Source: Microbacterium murale (GTDB lineage: Bacteria > Actinomycetota > Actinomycetes > Actinomycetales > Microbacteriaceae). From it: a DNA stretch of 64,000 nt. The position numbers were made by a program, and so were the translations under genes. The notes under the pieces were generated by a model, which made no database searches, had not been told where the DNA came from, and worked only from the letters and a program-made list of their open reading frames with translations. The stretch lies in assembly GCF_014635185.1 (NCBI RefSeq), contig NZ_BMCM01000002.1:434001-498000 (forward strand), written 5' to 3'. Of this stretch, positions 18,860 to 27,538 are shown piece after piece (position 1 is the first letter of the stretch; every line of letters begins with the position of its first letter).

Positions 18860-19846
18860 TCAGCGGCGGAAGAACGCGACGCCGAGGTCAGGATGATCGA
18901 CGAAGACGCCGTCGATGCCGGCATCCGCCAGCACCGCCCACTCCGCCTCGTAGTCGCCGAACGCCGCCTTGCCGCCCTCACCGCGGAACTCGGCGGCGAG
19001 GAACGAATTCTCCGGGCGCGCCGTCCAGGTGAACACCTTCATTCCCCTGGCGTGCGCATCCGAGACGATCGTGCTGCCCTTGGCCAGCAGCATCCGCTTG
19101 TTGACGCTGATGCCGTCGAACTTTCCGACCAGCGCGTCCAGCCCCTGCGGGGTGACCGTCGCCTTGTAGGTCGCGGCGGCCTTGCCGTGCGCGACGAGCT
19201 GATCGTACGGGCGACCGGATGCTTCGATCAGGTAGATGTACGAGGCGGGGACGCCCTCGGCCCGCAGCTGCGCGAGCACAGTCGACTCGAAAGCCTCGAT
19301 GATCAGGGGAAGCTCGCCGTCGGCCCAGCCGGCCGACCGGAGGTCCCGGACGATCAGGGGCACCAGATCCAGACCGACGCTCGCGAAGTAGGTGGCGTGC
19401 TTGATCTCCAGCACGACGCCGATCTCGCGACCGTGTTCGGCAGAGCCTGCGCGCACGATGTCGAGCACGTCCGTCAGGCGCAGCACGCCCTGCCCTCCGT
19501 CGAACGTCGCGCTGGTCGTGCGCACGGTTGGAATCCGCTCCGTGGTGCGCAAAGTCGCGATCTCGTCCCAGGTGAAGTCCTCGGTGAACCAGCCAGTCAG
19601 CGCCTGCCCATCGACGCGCTTGGTCGTCTTGCGGTCGGCGAACTCGGGGTGGTGCGCCACGTCAGTGGTGCCGGAGATCTCGTTCTCATGACGAACGACC
19701 AGCACGCCGTCCTTCGTCGCGACGACGTCGGGTTCGACGGCATCCACCCCCATCGCGAGGGCGAGCTCATACGAGGACCTGCTGTGCTCCGGGCGATAGC
19801 CAGGGGCGCCGCGATGGCCGATGACGAGTGGAGACCTCCTGGGCAT
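18860..19846 (-). CDS. Glycerophosphodiester phosphodiesterase, cytoplasmic type
   Basis: 328 aa GDPD hydrolysing glycerophosphodiesters to glycerol 3-phosphate and alcohol. It has no signal peptide. IGHRGAPGYRPEHSRSSYEL carries the catalytic HR and the PEHS variant of PENT; VEPDVVATKDGVLVVRHENE carries the metal ligands; EIKH and FTWTARPEN lie further on. ATG 19846 begins PRRSPLVIGHRG and has TACGCT six nt upstream; the longer frame to 19951 overlaps the divergent Bax-inhibitor leader. It resembles the secreted GDPD at the left edge only in the catalytic core. Confidence 0.92.
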   Translation of the reverse strand: MPRRSPLVIGHRGAPGYRPEHSRSSYELALAMGVDAVEPDVVATKDGVLVVRHENEISGTTDVAHHPEFADRKTTKRVDGQALTGWFTEDFTWDEIATLRTTERIPTVRTTSATFDGGQGVLRLTDVLDIVRAGSAEHGREIGVVLEIKHATYFASVGLDLVPLIVRDLRSAGWADGELPLIIEAFESTVLAQLRAEGVPASYIYLIEASGRPYDQLVAHGKAAATYKATVTPQGLDALVGKFDGISVNKRMLLAKGSTIVSDAHARGMKVFTWTARPENSFLAAEFRGEGGKAAFGDYEAEWAVLADAGIDGVFVDHPDLGVAFFRR

Positions 19847-19852
19847 GCTCAC

Positions 19853-19858
19853 AGCGTA
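19853..19858 (-). promoter_or_regulatory. -10 element TACGCT of the cytoplasmic GDPD gene
   Basis: Six nt before ATG 19846; it decides that start over the upstream alternatives. Confidence 0.5.
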
Positions 19859-19935
19859 GAACACACCCATACACGACAATGCGCGGGTATCGTTGAGGAA
19901 AGCGACCTTGAAACCCGTTCGGAGTGAGGCCCACC

Positions 19936-20835
19936 ATGAGCAATTTCGCATTCAACAACCCAGCGTTCCAGAAGCAGGATCCGCGGAACGTCGCGACATA
20001 CCCCGGTGCTGCCGGCGGCCAGAACGCGCAGACCGCATCGCTCGCGCACGCGGGCATGGACGCTGCCGCCAACGCACAGCTCGAAGGCATGTACGCCGCA
20101 CCGCCGGCCGGCGCCATCGAGACTGACCGCATGAGCGTCGAGGACACCGTCTGGAAGACCGCGGGCCTGTTCGCGATCCTCCTCGTCACGGCCGTCGTCG
20201 GCTGGGTGTGGACTCTGGGCGGCGTCAGCGTCAACCCGACCGCAGGCGTATCGATGCTTCCGATGATCGTCGGCGCCCTCGGCGGCTTCGTGCTCGCCAT
20301 GATCATCACCTTCACCTCCCGCAAGAAGGTGCGCCCAGCGCTGATCTTCGCGTATGCGGCGTTCGAGGGTGTGTTCGTCGGTGGCATCTCGGCGTTCTTC
20401 GAGCTCCTCTACCCCGGCATCGTCGTGCAGGCGACGCTCGCGACGGTCGCCGTCGTCGGTGTGACCCTGGCGCTCTTCGCGAGCGGCAAGATCCGCGCAT
20501 CCGCGAAGATGACCAAGATCTTCATGATCGCCATGGTCGGCTACCTCGTCTTCTCCCTGCTGAACCTCGTGCTGATGTGGACCGGCATCAACGACAACGC
20601 ATTCGGACTGCGCAGCGTCGAGATAATGGGCATTCCGCTCGGCCTGATCATCGGCGTGCTGGTCGTCTTCATGGCGGCGTACTCGCTGGTGCTCGACTTC
20701 GACCAGATCCAGCAGGGTGTGCGCAACGGCGCCCCTCGCGTGTACGGCTGGGTCGGCGGCTTCGGCATCATGGTCACGGTTGTCTGGCTCTACATCGAGA
20801 TCCTGCGCATCATCGCGATCGCCCGCAGCAACTGA
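19936..20835 (+). CDS. Bax inhibitor-1 / YccA-family membrane protein
   Basis: 299 aa. A ~75-residue hydrophilic N-terminus rich in Ala, Asn and Gln precedes seven membrane helices (~78-295) and a short basic end. The C-terminal LVLDFDQIQQGV matches the pH-sensing Asp region of BI-1/TMBIM calcium-leak proteins. The bacterial role is poorly defined. ATG 19936 has GGAGTGAGG upstream. It is divergent from the GDPD gene. Confidence 0.9.
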   Translation: MSNFAFNNPAFQKQDPRNVATYPGAAGGQNAQTASLAHAGMDAAANAQLEGMYAAPPAGAIETDRMSVEDTVWKTAGLFAILLVTAVVGWVWTLGGVSVNPTAGVSMLPMIVGALGGFVLAMIITFTSRKKVRPALIFAYAAFEGVFVGGISAFFELLYPGIVVQATLATVAVVGVTLALFASGKIRASAKMTKIFMIAMVGYLVFSLLNLVLMWTGINDNAFGLRSVEIMGIPLGLIIGVLVVFMAAYSLVLDFDQIQQGVRNGAPRVYGWVGGFGIMVTVVWLYIEILRIIAIARSN

Positions 20836-20851
20836 TCACTCAGCTCCTGCC

Positions 20852-20887
20852 GAAAAGGCTCCTTCTCGTCTGAGAGGGGGCCTTTTC
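20852..20887 (+). terminator. Rho-independent-type terminator
   Basis: GAAAAGGC...GAGAGGGGGCCTTTTC forms a stem with two G-U pairs 17 nt after the BI-1 stop codon and ends in TTTT. Confidence 0.75.
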
Positions 20888-20976
20888 CCATATTCGCGAC
20901 ACGCGCGCAAGGGGGTGGTTTTTGTGCAGAGTGTGGAGCATAGTTGGCTCACCGCTACAGAAAGGGGATTTACACC

Positions 20977-21249
20977 ATGGGTTTCCTCGCATTTCTTATC
21001 CTCGGATTGATCGCCGGAGCGATCGCAAAACTGATCCTGCCGGGTAAGCAGGGTGGCGGCTGGATCGTCACTCTGATTCTCGGTGTCGTCGGAGCAATCC
21101 TCGGCGGCTGGATCGGCGGAATGATCTTCGGCGTCGGTCTCAACGAGTTCTGGAGCCTGTCCACTTGGCTTCTCGCGATCGGTGGCGCGATCATCGTGCT
21201 GCTGATCTATGGTCTGATCGTCGGCCGTGGCAGCAAGGTCCGCGACTAG
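20977..21249 (+). CDS. GlsB/YeaQ/YmgE-family membrane protein
   Basis: 90 aa protein with three hydrophobic Gly-rich helices (GFLAFLILGLIAGAIAKLI; WIVTLILGVVGAILGGWIGG; WLLAIGGAIIVLLIYGLIVG) and the GKQGGGW turn of transglycosylase-associated/stress proteins. Function is unknown; homologues are stress induced. AAAGGGGATT precedes ATG 20977. The 141-nt gap upstream holds the terminator above and, presumably, its promoter. Confidence 0.9.
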   Translation: MGFLAFLILGLIAGAIAKLILPGKQGGGWIVTLILGVVGAILGGWIGGMIFGVGLNEFWSLSTWLLAIGGAIIVLLIYGLIVGRGSKVRD

Positions 21250-21255
21250 ATCCGA

Positions 21256-22536
21256 CTACTCGGAGGCTTTCGCCTCCAGAAGGGCCCGTTCCCTTTCGTT
21301 CCCCGCGAGTCTCGCGGCGGTGGCGAATTCGGAACGGGCCTCTTCTCTGCGTCCGAGGCGGAGCAGCATCTCGCCTCGGGTCGCCGGCAGCAGGTGGTAT
21401 CCCTTCAGCGCATCGGACGCCGCGAGACGGTCGATGATGCGAAGAGCGGATGCCGGCCCGGTGGCCATCGCGACCGCCGCGGCCCGGTTCAGCTCGATGA
21501 CGGGCGAAGGCGCGATGCGCCCCAGTGCCTCGTAGAGCACGACGATGCGGTCCCAGTCGGTGTCTTCGACGGATGCCGCGACCGCATGGCATTCCGCGAT
21601 CGCCGCCTGCAGGCCATAGGCCGTGCGCCCGCCACCGAGGCGATCGGCGGCTGCCAGCGCGGCGCGGCCGCGGGAGATGCGGCTCCGATCCCACCGAGAA
21701 CGATCCTGGTCCGCGAGCAGCACCGGTTCCCCTTTGGCGTCCACCCGGGCGGGGAAGCGTGCGGCGGTGAGCTCCATCAGTGCGAGCAGGCTGTGGGCGT
21801 CGCGCTGTTTCGGGACCAGAGCCGTGAGCACGCGGGTGAGACGGATGGCCTCCTCCCCGAGCTCAGGACGCATCCAGTCCGAACCGCTGCTCGCGGCGTG
21901 AGCCTCATTGAAGATCAGGTACAGCACCCCGAAGATCGCGCTCAACCGCTCCGCGTACTCCTCGCGCGGCGGCACCTCGAACGGCACGTTCGCGGCCGCC
22001 AGGGTCTTCTTCGCGCGCACGATGCGCTGCTGGATCGTCGCGACCGGAACCAGGAACGCTCGCGCGATCTGCTCGGTGCTGAGGCCGGCGACCACGCGCA
22101 GAGTCAGGGCGACGCGCGCCTCGCGCGAGAGCACGGGGTGGCAGGAGACGAAGACCAGCCGCAGCACATCGTCGTCGATCTCGTCGGGATCCCAGGGGTC
22201 GGCGTCCGCAGCATCCGCCTGCTCCCGCTCGAGGTCGTGCGCGATCACGGCGATCCTGTCGTCGAGCCGCTCCTGACGACGCCAGCCGTCGATCGCCTTG
22301 CGCTTCGCGACCGCTGTGAGCCAGGCGGCGGGGTTGCGTGGTACGCCCTCACCCGGCCACTGCTTCAGAGCGTCGATGAGCGCTTCCTGGGCGAGGTCTT
22401 CGGCATGGCCGAAATCGCCGACCATGCGGGTGAGAGTCGCGACGATCTTCGCCGATTCGATGCGCCAGACCGCGGCGACGGAGCGCTCCACGCTGTTCGT
22501 GGAGCGCTCCATCGCCGCGGCCGGCTGATCGGTCAT
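21256..22536 (-). CDS. ECF42-type RNA polymerase sigma factor with C-terminal TPR-like extension
   Basis: 426 aa. Sigma-2 (~20-85; MVGDFGHAEDLAQEALIDAL, NPAAWLTAVAKRKAIDGWRR) and sigma-4 (~115-175; LSTEQIARAFLVPVATIQQR) are followed by ~240 residues of helical repeat-like sequence (DUF6596/TPR), typical of ECF42. These sigma factors lack an anti-sigma factor; the C-terminal extension controls them. The start codon overlaps the stop of the upstream DGPF gene by 4 nt, the hallmark ECF42 pairing. Confidence 0.9.
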   Translation of the reverse strand: MTDQPAAAMERSTNSVERSVAAVWRIESAKIVATLTRMVGDFGHAEDLAQEALIDALKQWPGEGVPRNPAAWLTAVAKRKAIDGWRRQERLDDRIAVIAHDLEREQADAADADPWDPDEIDDDVLRLVFVSCHPVLSREARVALTLRVVAGLSTEQIARAFLVPVATIQQRIVRAKKTLAAANVPFEVPPREEYAERLSAIFGVLYLIFNEAHAASSGSDWMRPELGEEAIRLTRVLTALVPKQRDAHSLLALMELTAARFPARVDAKGEPVLLADQDRSRWDRSRISRGRAALAAADRLGGGRTAYGLQAAIAECHAVAASVEDTDWDRIVVLYEALGRIAPSPVIELNRAAAVAMATGPASALRIIDRLAASDALKGYHLLPATRGEMLLRLGRREEARSEFATAARLAGNERERALLEAKASE

Positions 22537-22961
22537 GACTGCTGAGCGCGCTGAGCCTGCTCGTCGCGCCAGCCCTCTTCCTTCTGGATCCATTCGTTGT
22601 CGGCCGGGAAGTCGTCCATCTCAGTGACTCGACGTACCTCGAGGAACGCCCCAGGGCCGAGCGGTGCACGCTTCGCCCACTCCGCTGCCTCCTCGCGGGT
22701 GGAGACCTCGATGATCCAGAACCCGTTGAACAGCTCCTTCGTCTCGCCGTAGGGGCCGTCGGTGACGAGCGGCGCCTCTGCCGAGAAGTCGACGACGAAG
22801 CCTTCTGCGGCATCGGTGAGGCCCTCGCCTGCGAGTAGCACCCCGGCCTTCATCATGGACTCGTTGTACTTGCCCATCGCCTCGATGATCTGCTCGAACG
22901 GGATGTCCTTGTATGCGTCGACGCCCGAGTCGTCCGCGCGCATGATCAGCATGAACTTCAT
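22533..22961 (-). CDS. DGPF/YCII-related protein, partner of the ECF42 sigma factor
   Basis: 142 aa ferredoxin-like YCII-fold protein (KFMLIMRADDSGVDAY; LVTDGPYGETKELFNGFWII, carrying the DGPF-type motif as DGPY). Such proteins are encoded next to ECF42 sigma factors and are usual targets. ATG 22961 is preceded by AAGGAGAG; upstream in-frame sequence is not conserved-looking. It is translationally coupled to the sigma gene by ATGA. Confidence 0.9.
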   Translation of the reverse strand: MKFMLIMRADDSGVDAYKDIPFEQIIEAMGKYNESMMKAGVLLAGEGLTDAAEGFVVDFSAEAPLVTDGPYGETKELFNGFWIIEVSTREEAAEWAKRAPLGPGAFLEVRRVTEMDDFPADNEWIQKEEGWRDEQAQRAQQS

Positions 22962-23058
22962 GATTCTCTCCTTGGTTCGGGGGATCGTTTTCGACCCTCT
23001 CACTAAGACGTCGAACGGGAAAGACCCGGATCGACATCTCGGGAGAAAAACTTCTGAA

Positions 23059-24459
23059 TCAGCGGCGGGACGGTGCGGAGAGGACCTCGCGCACTGCGGC
23101 GGCGAATGCCTCGGTAGCGCGCTCGGCGCTCCATGCGGATGCCGCGACCGGCGCCTCGGCGACCAGACGGGCATACAGCTCATGGTCGGTCAGGACCGCC
23201 CGAAGCGCTTCGGCGAGAGCGGCCTCGTCGCCGTCCGGCACCAGGATCCCGCCTCCGCCGACCAGCAGGTCGCCCGGCCCGTAGCGCACGTCGTACGAGA
23301 TCACTGGCACATCGTGCAGCAGCGCCTCGAGAATCGACAGCCCCTGGCCCTCGAACGCGGTGGATGTGACCACGACGGATGCACGATCGAGCACCCGGCC
23401 CGGAGCATCCGTGTGGCCGGCGAGCATGACCCGCGAGCCTGCACCGCGCTCGTCGATCAACGCCTGCAGTGCGTCGTGCTCCGCTCCCCCGCCCCAGATC
23501 TCCATGCGGGACCCAGGGACGTCGGCGGCGATGAACGCGCGGATCGAATGGTCGACGCGTTTGCCCGCCGCCAGGCGTCCGAGCACGACGACGAGCCCGG
23601 GTTCTCGCTCGAGCGTGGTTGCGGCGCGCCTTTCGGAATCGGGGGCAGCGTTCGGGATCACGACATGGCGAGCGGCGTCGCCGAAGCGGGCGACGACGTC
23701 ATCACGCTGCGTCCCGGTCGGCCATGCCACGGCGTCGAAGCTGTCGGCCAGCGCGAACCAGCGCGTCCACAGGGCGTTCATGGCGGCATCCGGCGTGTAC
23801 GGCGCCTCGAGATGCATGGTGTGGATCGTGTGGATGATGCGCACGCGGGGGTGATCCCAGTCGGCGATGAGCTCGCCCAACTGGCGTGACTCGCAGATCA
23901 CGACGATCTGCTTGTCGGTGATGGCGGCCGTGATGTGTTGCAGCCATGCGGCATACAGCCCGCGGAATCCCGCCACCCCGCCGATTACCTGAGCCGTCGC
24001 GTCGTATACGAGCACCGGCTCATCCGTGAGGTGCCAGTCGGGGTCGCCCGGTATCACCGGCAACGCGGCGAAGGGGCGGTCCTCCGCATCCCGCAGCACG
24101 CGGTACTCGCGCTCCGGAAGGTTCGTCGACAGGTCGGCGGATGCCGCATCGCGCAGCCATGCGGCCGCGCCGCCGTCAGTATCCGCCGCCTCATCGAACA
24201 GGTTGCGCATGCGCGCAGGATCAGTGATCGCTCCGCGCCGCGCGAACGTCGATCGATGTGCGGCGTGGGCTGCGGCATCCGCTGGGTCGAAGGTGAGCAG
24301 CAGGGGCCCTTTGCCCTCGGCGACGCCGGCCTTCGCGAGCTGCGTGGCGCGCGACAGCGTCGCGATCGTGTAACCCCCGTCGAGGTCGGGGACCAGCCGG
24401 CTGGAGAGCACGATGTACTCCGCATCCGGCAGCACGGAATCTAGCGCGATTCCGCCCAC
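23059..24459 (-). CDS. Family-4 glycosyltransferase (teichoic-acid glycosyltransferase-like)
   Basis: 466 aa GT-B enzyme. The C-terminal half has VVVLGRLAAGKRVDHSIRAF, VMLAGHTDAP and EGQGLSILEALLHDVPVISY, which carries the ExxxxxxxE retaining-GT motif. The arrangement and length resemble TagE/GtfA-type enzymes that glucosylate poly(glycerol phosphate) or proteins; acceptor unknown. GTG 24459 lies one nt after the guaA stop, with GGGAG inside guaA as its ribosome site, so it is co-expressed with guaA. Confidence 0.8.
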   Translation of the reverse strand: MGGIALDSVLPDAEYIVLSSRLVPDLDGGYTIATLSRATQLAKAGVAEGKGPLLLTFDPADAAAHAAHRSTFARRGAITDPARMRNLFDEAADTDGGAAAWLRDAASADLSTNLPEREYRVLRDAEDRPFAALPVIPGDPDWHLTDEPVLVYDATAQVIGGVAGFRGLYAAWLQHITAAITDKQIVVICESRQLGELIADWDHPRVRIIHTIHTMHLEAPYTPDAAMNALWTRWFALADSFDAVAWPTGTQRDDVVARFGDAARHVVIPNAAPDSERRAATTLEREPGLVVVLGRLAAGKRVDHSIRAFIAADVPGSRMEIWGGGAEHDALQALIDERGAGSRVMLAGHTDAPGRVLDRASVVVTSTAFEGQGLSILEALLHDVPVISYDVRYGPGDLLVGGGGILVPDGDEAALAEALRAVLTDHELYARLVAEAPVAASAWSAERATEAFAAAVREVLSAPSRR

Positions 24460-24460
24460 G

Positions 24461-26038
24461 TCACTCCCATTCGATGGTTCCCGGGGGCTTGGACGTGACG
24501 TCCAGCACCACGCGGTTCACGTCGCGGACGCTGTTGGTGATCCGGTTCGAGATCTTCGACAGCACATCGTACGGAAGGCGGGTCCAGTCGGCCGTCATGG
24601 CGTCTTCGCTGGACACCGGGCGCAGCACGATCGGGTGGCCGTAGGTGCGGCCGTCGCCCTGCACGCCCACGGAGCGCACGTCGGCGAGCAGCACGACGGG
24701 GCACTGCCAGATCTCGCTGTCGAGACCGGCCTTGGTCAGCTCCTCGCGGGCGATGGCGTCGGCCTCGCGCAGAATCTCGAGACGGTCAGCGGTGACCTCA
24801 CCCACGATGCGGATGCCGAGGCCTGGCCCCGGAAACGGCTGCCGTCCGACGATCGCCTCGGGAAGACCGAGGTCGCGTCCGATCTGGCGCACCTCGTCCT
24901 TGAACAGGGTGCGCAGCGGCTCGATGAGCTCGAAGTCGAGGTCTTCCGGCAGACCGCCGACGTTGTGGTGCGACTTGATGTTCGCGGTACCTGTACCACC
25001 GCCCGACTCGACCACGTCGGGGTAGAGCGTGCCCTGCACGAGGAACTTGATGGGCTCGCCCTCTGCCTTGGCCTCGGCGACCAGATCGAGCTGCACCTTC
25101 TCGAACGCGCGGATGAACTCACGGCCGATGATCTTGCGCTTCTGCTCCGGATCGCTGACGCCCTTCAGATGCCCGAGGAACGTGTCGGCGGCGTCCACCG
25201 TGATCAGGCGCACGCCGGTGGAAGCGACGTAATCCTGCTCGACCTGCTCGCGCTCGCCCTTGCGGAGGAGCCCGTGGTCGACGAAGACCGCCGTGAGCTG
25301 GTCGCCGATCGCCTTGTGCACGAGCGCGGTGGACACCGCGGAGTCGACACCGCCGGAGAGAGCGGAGATGACGCGGGCGGAGCCGACCTGCTCGCGGATG
25401 CGGGCGACCTGCTCCTCGATGACGTTGCCGCTGTTCCAGTCGGCGGCGAGACCTGCGGCCTTGTGCAGGAAGTTCTCGATGACCTCCTGGCCATGGTCGG
25501 AGTGCTTGACCTCCGGGTGCCACTGCACGCCGTAGAAGCCCTTCTCGGCGCTGCCGAAGGCTGCGACGGGCGTGTCGGCGGTGGAGGCGAGGACCTCGAA
25601 GCCCTCTGGCGCCTTGGCGACCTGGTCGCCGTGGCTCATCCACACGTTCTGGGTGTCCGGCTGTCCGCCGAGCAGCACGCCGCCGTCGCCGGAGAGCGCA
25701 GCATCCGTCGCCCCGTATTCGCGCAGGCCGGTGTTGGCGACCTCGCCGCCGAGAGCGCGGGCCATGACCTGGAAGCCGTAGCAGATGCCGAGAGTCGGGA
25801 CGCCGAGGTCGAAGATGTCGCCGTCGAGCGCGGGGGCGCCCTCTTCGTAGACGGACGACGGCCCGCCGGAGAGGATGAGCGCGACCGGGTTCTTCTCGGC
25901 GATGTCTGCGGCGGTCACCGTGTGCGGCACGATCTCGCTGTAGACGCCGGCTTCGCGGACGCGACGGGCGATGAGCTGCGCGTACTGCGCGCCGAAGTCG
26001 ACGACGAGGACGGGACGCTGTGCGGTGTCGGCGCTCAT
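24461..26038 (-). CDS. guaA: GMP synthase (glutamine-hydrolysing)
   Basis: 525 aa; converts XMP, ATP and glutamine to GMP. The class I amidotransferase (~1-195) has GICYGFQ with the nucleophilic Cys and QWHPEV with the catalytic His. The ATP pyrophosphatase has the [10 protein letters not shown]-loop, and the dimerisation domain ends [13 protein letters not shown] precedes the ATG. It overlaps the upstream DUF3817 stop by 4 nt. Confidence 0.97.
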   Translation of the reverse strand: MSADTAQRPVLVVDFGAQYAQLIARRVREAGVYSEIVPHTVTAADIAEKNPVALILSGGPSSVYEEGAPALDGDIFDLGVPTLGICYGFQVMARALGGEVANTGLREYGATDAALSGDGGVLLGGQPDTQNVWMSHGDQVAKAPEGFEVLASTADTPVAAFGSAEKGFYGVQWHPEVKHSDHGQEVIENFLHKAAGLAADWNSGNVIEEQVARIREQVGSARVISALSGGVDSAVSTALVHKAIGDQLTAVFVDHGLLRKGEREQVEQDYVASTGVRLITVDAADTFLGHLKGVSDPEQKRKIIGREFIRAFEKVQLDLVAEAKAEGEPIKFLVQGTLYPDVVESGGGTGTANIKSHHNVGGLPEDLDFELIEPLRTLFKDEVRQIGRDLGLPEAIVGRQPFPGPGLGIRIVGEVTADRLEILREADAIAREELTKAGLDSEIWQCPVVLLADVRSVGVQGDGRTYGHPIVLRPVSSEDAMTADWTRLPYDVLSKISNRITNSVRDVNRVVLDVTSKPPGTIEWE

Positions 26039-26553
26039 CGCGCTGCCTCCTGGTTTTCTGATGCTTCGGCGGCGAGTGCCGCCTCACGCGATGCGAGGTA
26101 CGCCTTGACCTCGCGGGAGACCTTGGCCTCCATGATGAACGAGAGCGCGGGGATGACGCCGCCGAGCGCGAGCGTGATGAAGCGGCTGAACGGCCACCGC
26201 ATCAGGCTCCACAGGCGGAAGACGGAGAAGAGGTACACGACGTAGAACCAGCCGTGCGCCACGAGGATGAACAGTGACAGGTTCACGCCGTCGCCAGCGG
26301 AGACGAGGTCGCAGCCCATACCGCCAGGCACGAACAGTGAGAACCACTGACATCCGTCGCCGACGATGACCGGCGCGAACCAGAGGAGGCCGCCAGAGCC
26401 GCCGGCGAACAGTTCGACGTGGATGGGGCTGTACTTCAGGATCATCTCGATCAGCAGCAGAAGCAGCATGACACCGGTGATGATCGACGCGATCTGATAG
26501 AACTTCAGCGCCCCACGGATCTTCGGGAAGGAGGCGGCTTTCGGCTCTGGCAT
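26035..26553 (-). CDS. DUF3817 integral membrane protein
   Basis: 172 aa with three or four membrane helices ([60 protein letters not shown]). The HGWFYVVYL segment and the charged C-terminus are typical of DUF3817/YdzA-like proteins, which are often found beside guaA. Function unknown. ATG 26553 agrees with the promoter spacing. It overlaps guaA by 4 nt. Confidence 0.88.
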   Translation of the reverse strand: MPEPKAASFPKIRGALKFYQIASIITGVMLLLLLIEMILKYSPIHVELFAGGSGGLLWFAPVIVGDGCQWFSLFVPGGMGCDLVSAGDGVNLSLFILVAHGWFYVVYLFSVFRLWSLMRWPFSRFITLALGGVIPALSFIMEAKVSREVKAYLASREAALAAEASENQEAAR

Positions 26554-26560
26554 GCGTTCA

Positions 26561-26566
26561 AGTCTA
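26561..26566 (-). promoter_or_regulatory. -10 element TAGACT of the DUF3817-guaA operon
   Basis: Seven nt before ATG 26553 on the minus strand; no Shine-Dalgarno. Confidence 0.5.
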
Positions 26567-26638
26567 CCCGGGGTCACGCAGGGGTTCCGGCGCCCCCGAT
26601 CGAGCAGGAATCAAGAAGCGCGACGGGTGATGCGCTCG

Positions 26639-26644
26639 TAGCGT
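26639..26644 (+). promoter_or_regulatory. -10 element TAGCGT of the VOC gene
   Basis: Seven nt before ATG 26652. A GTGGAG just before the ATG could instead act as a weak ribosome site. Confidence 0.4.
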
Positions 26645-26651
26645 GGAGCAC

Positions 26652-27260
26652 ATGAACGCCATCGACAGCATCACACTCGAAGTCGCCGACCTCTCAGCCG
26701 CCGAAGCCTTCTGCGCGCAGGCATTCTCGCTCGGAGACCGGCTCCGACTTCGCGAATCGGATGCCGCGACCTCCGGGTTCCGCGGATACACGCTCTCACT
26801 CATCGTGTCGCAGCCCGCGAACGCACAGCTGCTGCTCGACGACGCCATCGCCGCGGGAGCCACCGAGATCAAGCCCGCAGCGAAGTCGCTGTGGGGCTTC
26901 GGCGGCGCGGTCCAGGCACCGGACGGCGCGGTGTGGAACATCGCCACCTCGTCGAAGAAGGACACCGCGCCTGCGAGCCGCACGATCGACAGCGTCGTGC
27001 TGCTGCTCGGTGTCGACGATGTCAAGGCGAGCAAAGCGTTCTACGTGGAGCGGGGCATCCCCGTCGGCAAGAGCTTCGGCAGCTACGTCGACTTCAAAGT
27101 GTCAGAAGGGTCGATCGGCCTGGGCCTGTACAAGCGCGCAGCGCTGGCCAAGTCGGTCGCCGTGTCTCCCGAGGGATCCGGGTCGCACCGCATCCTGATC
27201 CAGGGCGCGCTGGGCGAGGTCACGGACCCCGATGGCTTCTCGTGGGAGCCGGCCTCCTGA
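26652..27260 (+). CDS. VOC-family (glyoxalase/bleomycin-resistance-like) protein
   Basis: 202 aa with two beta-alpha-beta-beta-beta modules: IDSITLEVADLSAAEAFCAQ (~3-22) and IDSVVLLLGVDDVKASKAFY (~112-131). The usual metal ligands are not obvious, as His is replaced at the strand-1 positions, so it may bind a ligand rather than catalyse. Function unknown. Confidence 0.85.
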   Translation: MNAIDSITLEVADLSAAEAFCAQAFSLGDRLRLRESDAATSGFRGYTLSLIVSQPANAQLLLDDAIAAGATEIKPAAKSLWGFGGAVQAPDGAVWNIATSSKKDTAPASRTIDSVVLLLGVDDVKASKAFYVERGIPVGKSFGSYVDFKVSEGSIGLGLYKRAALAKSVAVSPEGSGSHRILIQGALGEVTDPDGFSWEPAS

Positions 27261-27296
27261 TTCGTGCCTCAGGGCGGGCCGGGCCGCTGCGCGCGC

Positions 27297-27440
27297 CGGG
27301 AGGTGTCGCCATTTGCCGCATCCGAAGACTCGGTGCGGCACGAAGCGACACCTCCCGAGTGCAGGGCTCGGGCCTCGAACGACGAGGTGTCGCCATTGGC
27401 CGCATCCGAAGCCTCGGTGCGGCACGAAGCGACACCTCCC
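27297..27440. repeat. 84-bp-period tandem hairpin repeat, locus 1 (two units)
   Basis: Two copies start at 27300 and 27384 (exactly 84 bp). Unit 1 has a 13-bp outer stem (CGGGAGGTGTCGC with its complement ending at 27357) and an inner stem TGCCGCA/TGCGGCA around TCCGAAGACTCGG. Unit 2 keeps both stems with small changes. It lies between convergent genes. The same element family occurs near 34.4 and 51.0 kb. Confidence 0.85.
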
Positions 27441-27488
27441 GAGCGGTCGCCGGGAGCCGGCTGCCTGATTAGCCCTCCGCACACGACG

Positions 27489-27518
27489 GAGGCCGCCGGG
27501 ATCACTCCCAGCGGCCTC
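27489..27518. terminator. Bidirectional hairpin between the VOC and nuclease genes
   Basis: GAGGCCGC-c-GGGA, a TCAC loop, then TCCC-a-GCGGCCTC: one strong stem with a single C-A mismatch, 21 nt from the stop of the nuclease gene. Confidence 0.7.
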
Positions 27519-27538
27519 TGTGCATCAGCGGTTCAGTG

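Noticed and set aside
19847-19935. PHO box for the cytoplasmic GDPD
   Set aside because: No GTTCACC-type repeat is visible in this gap.
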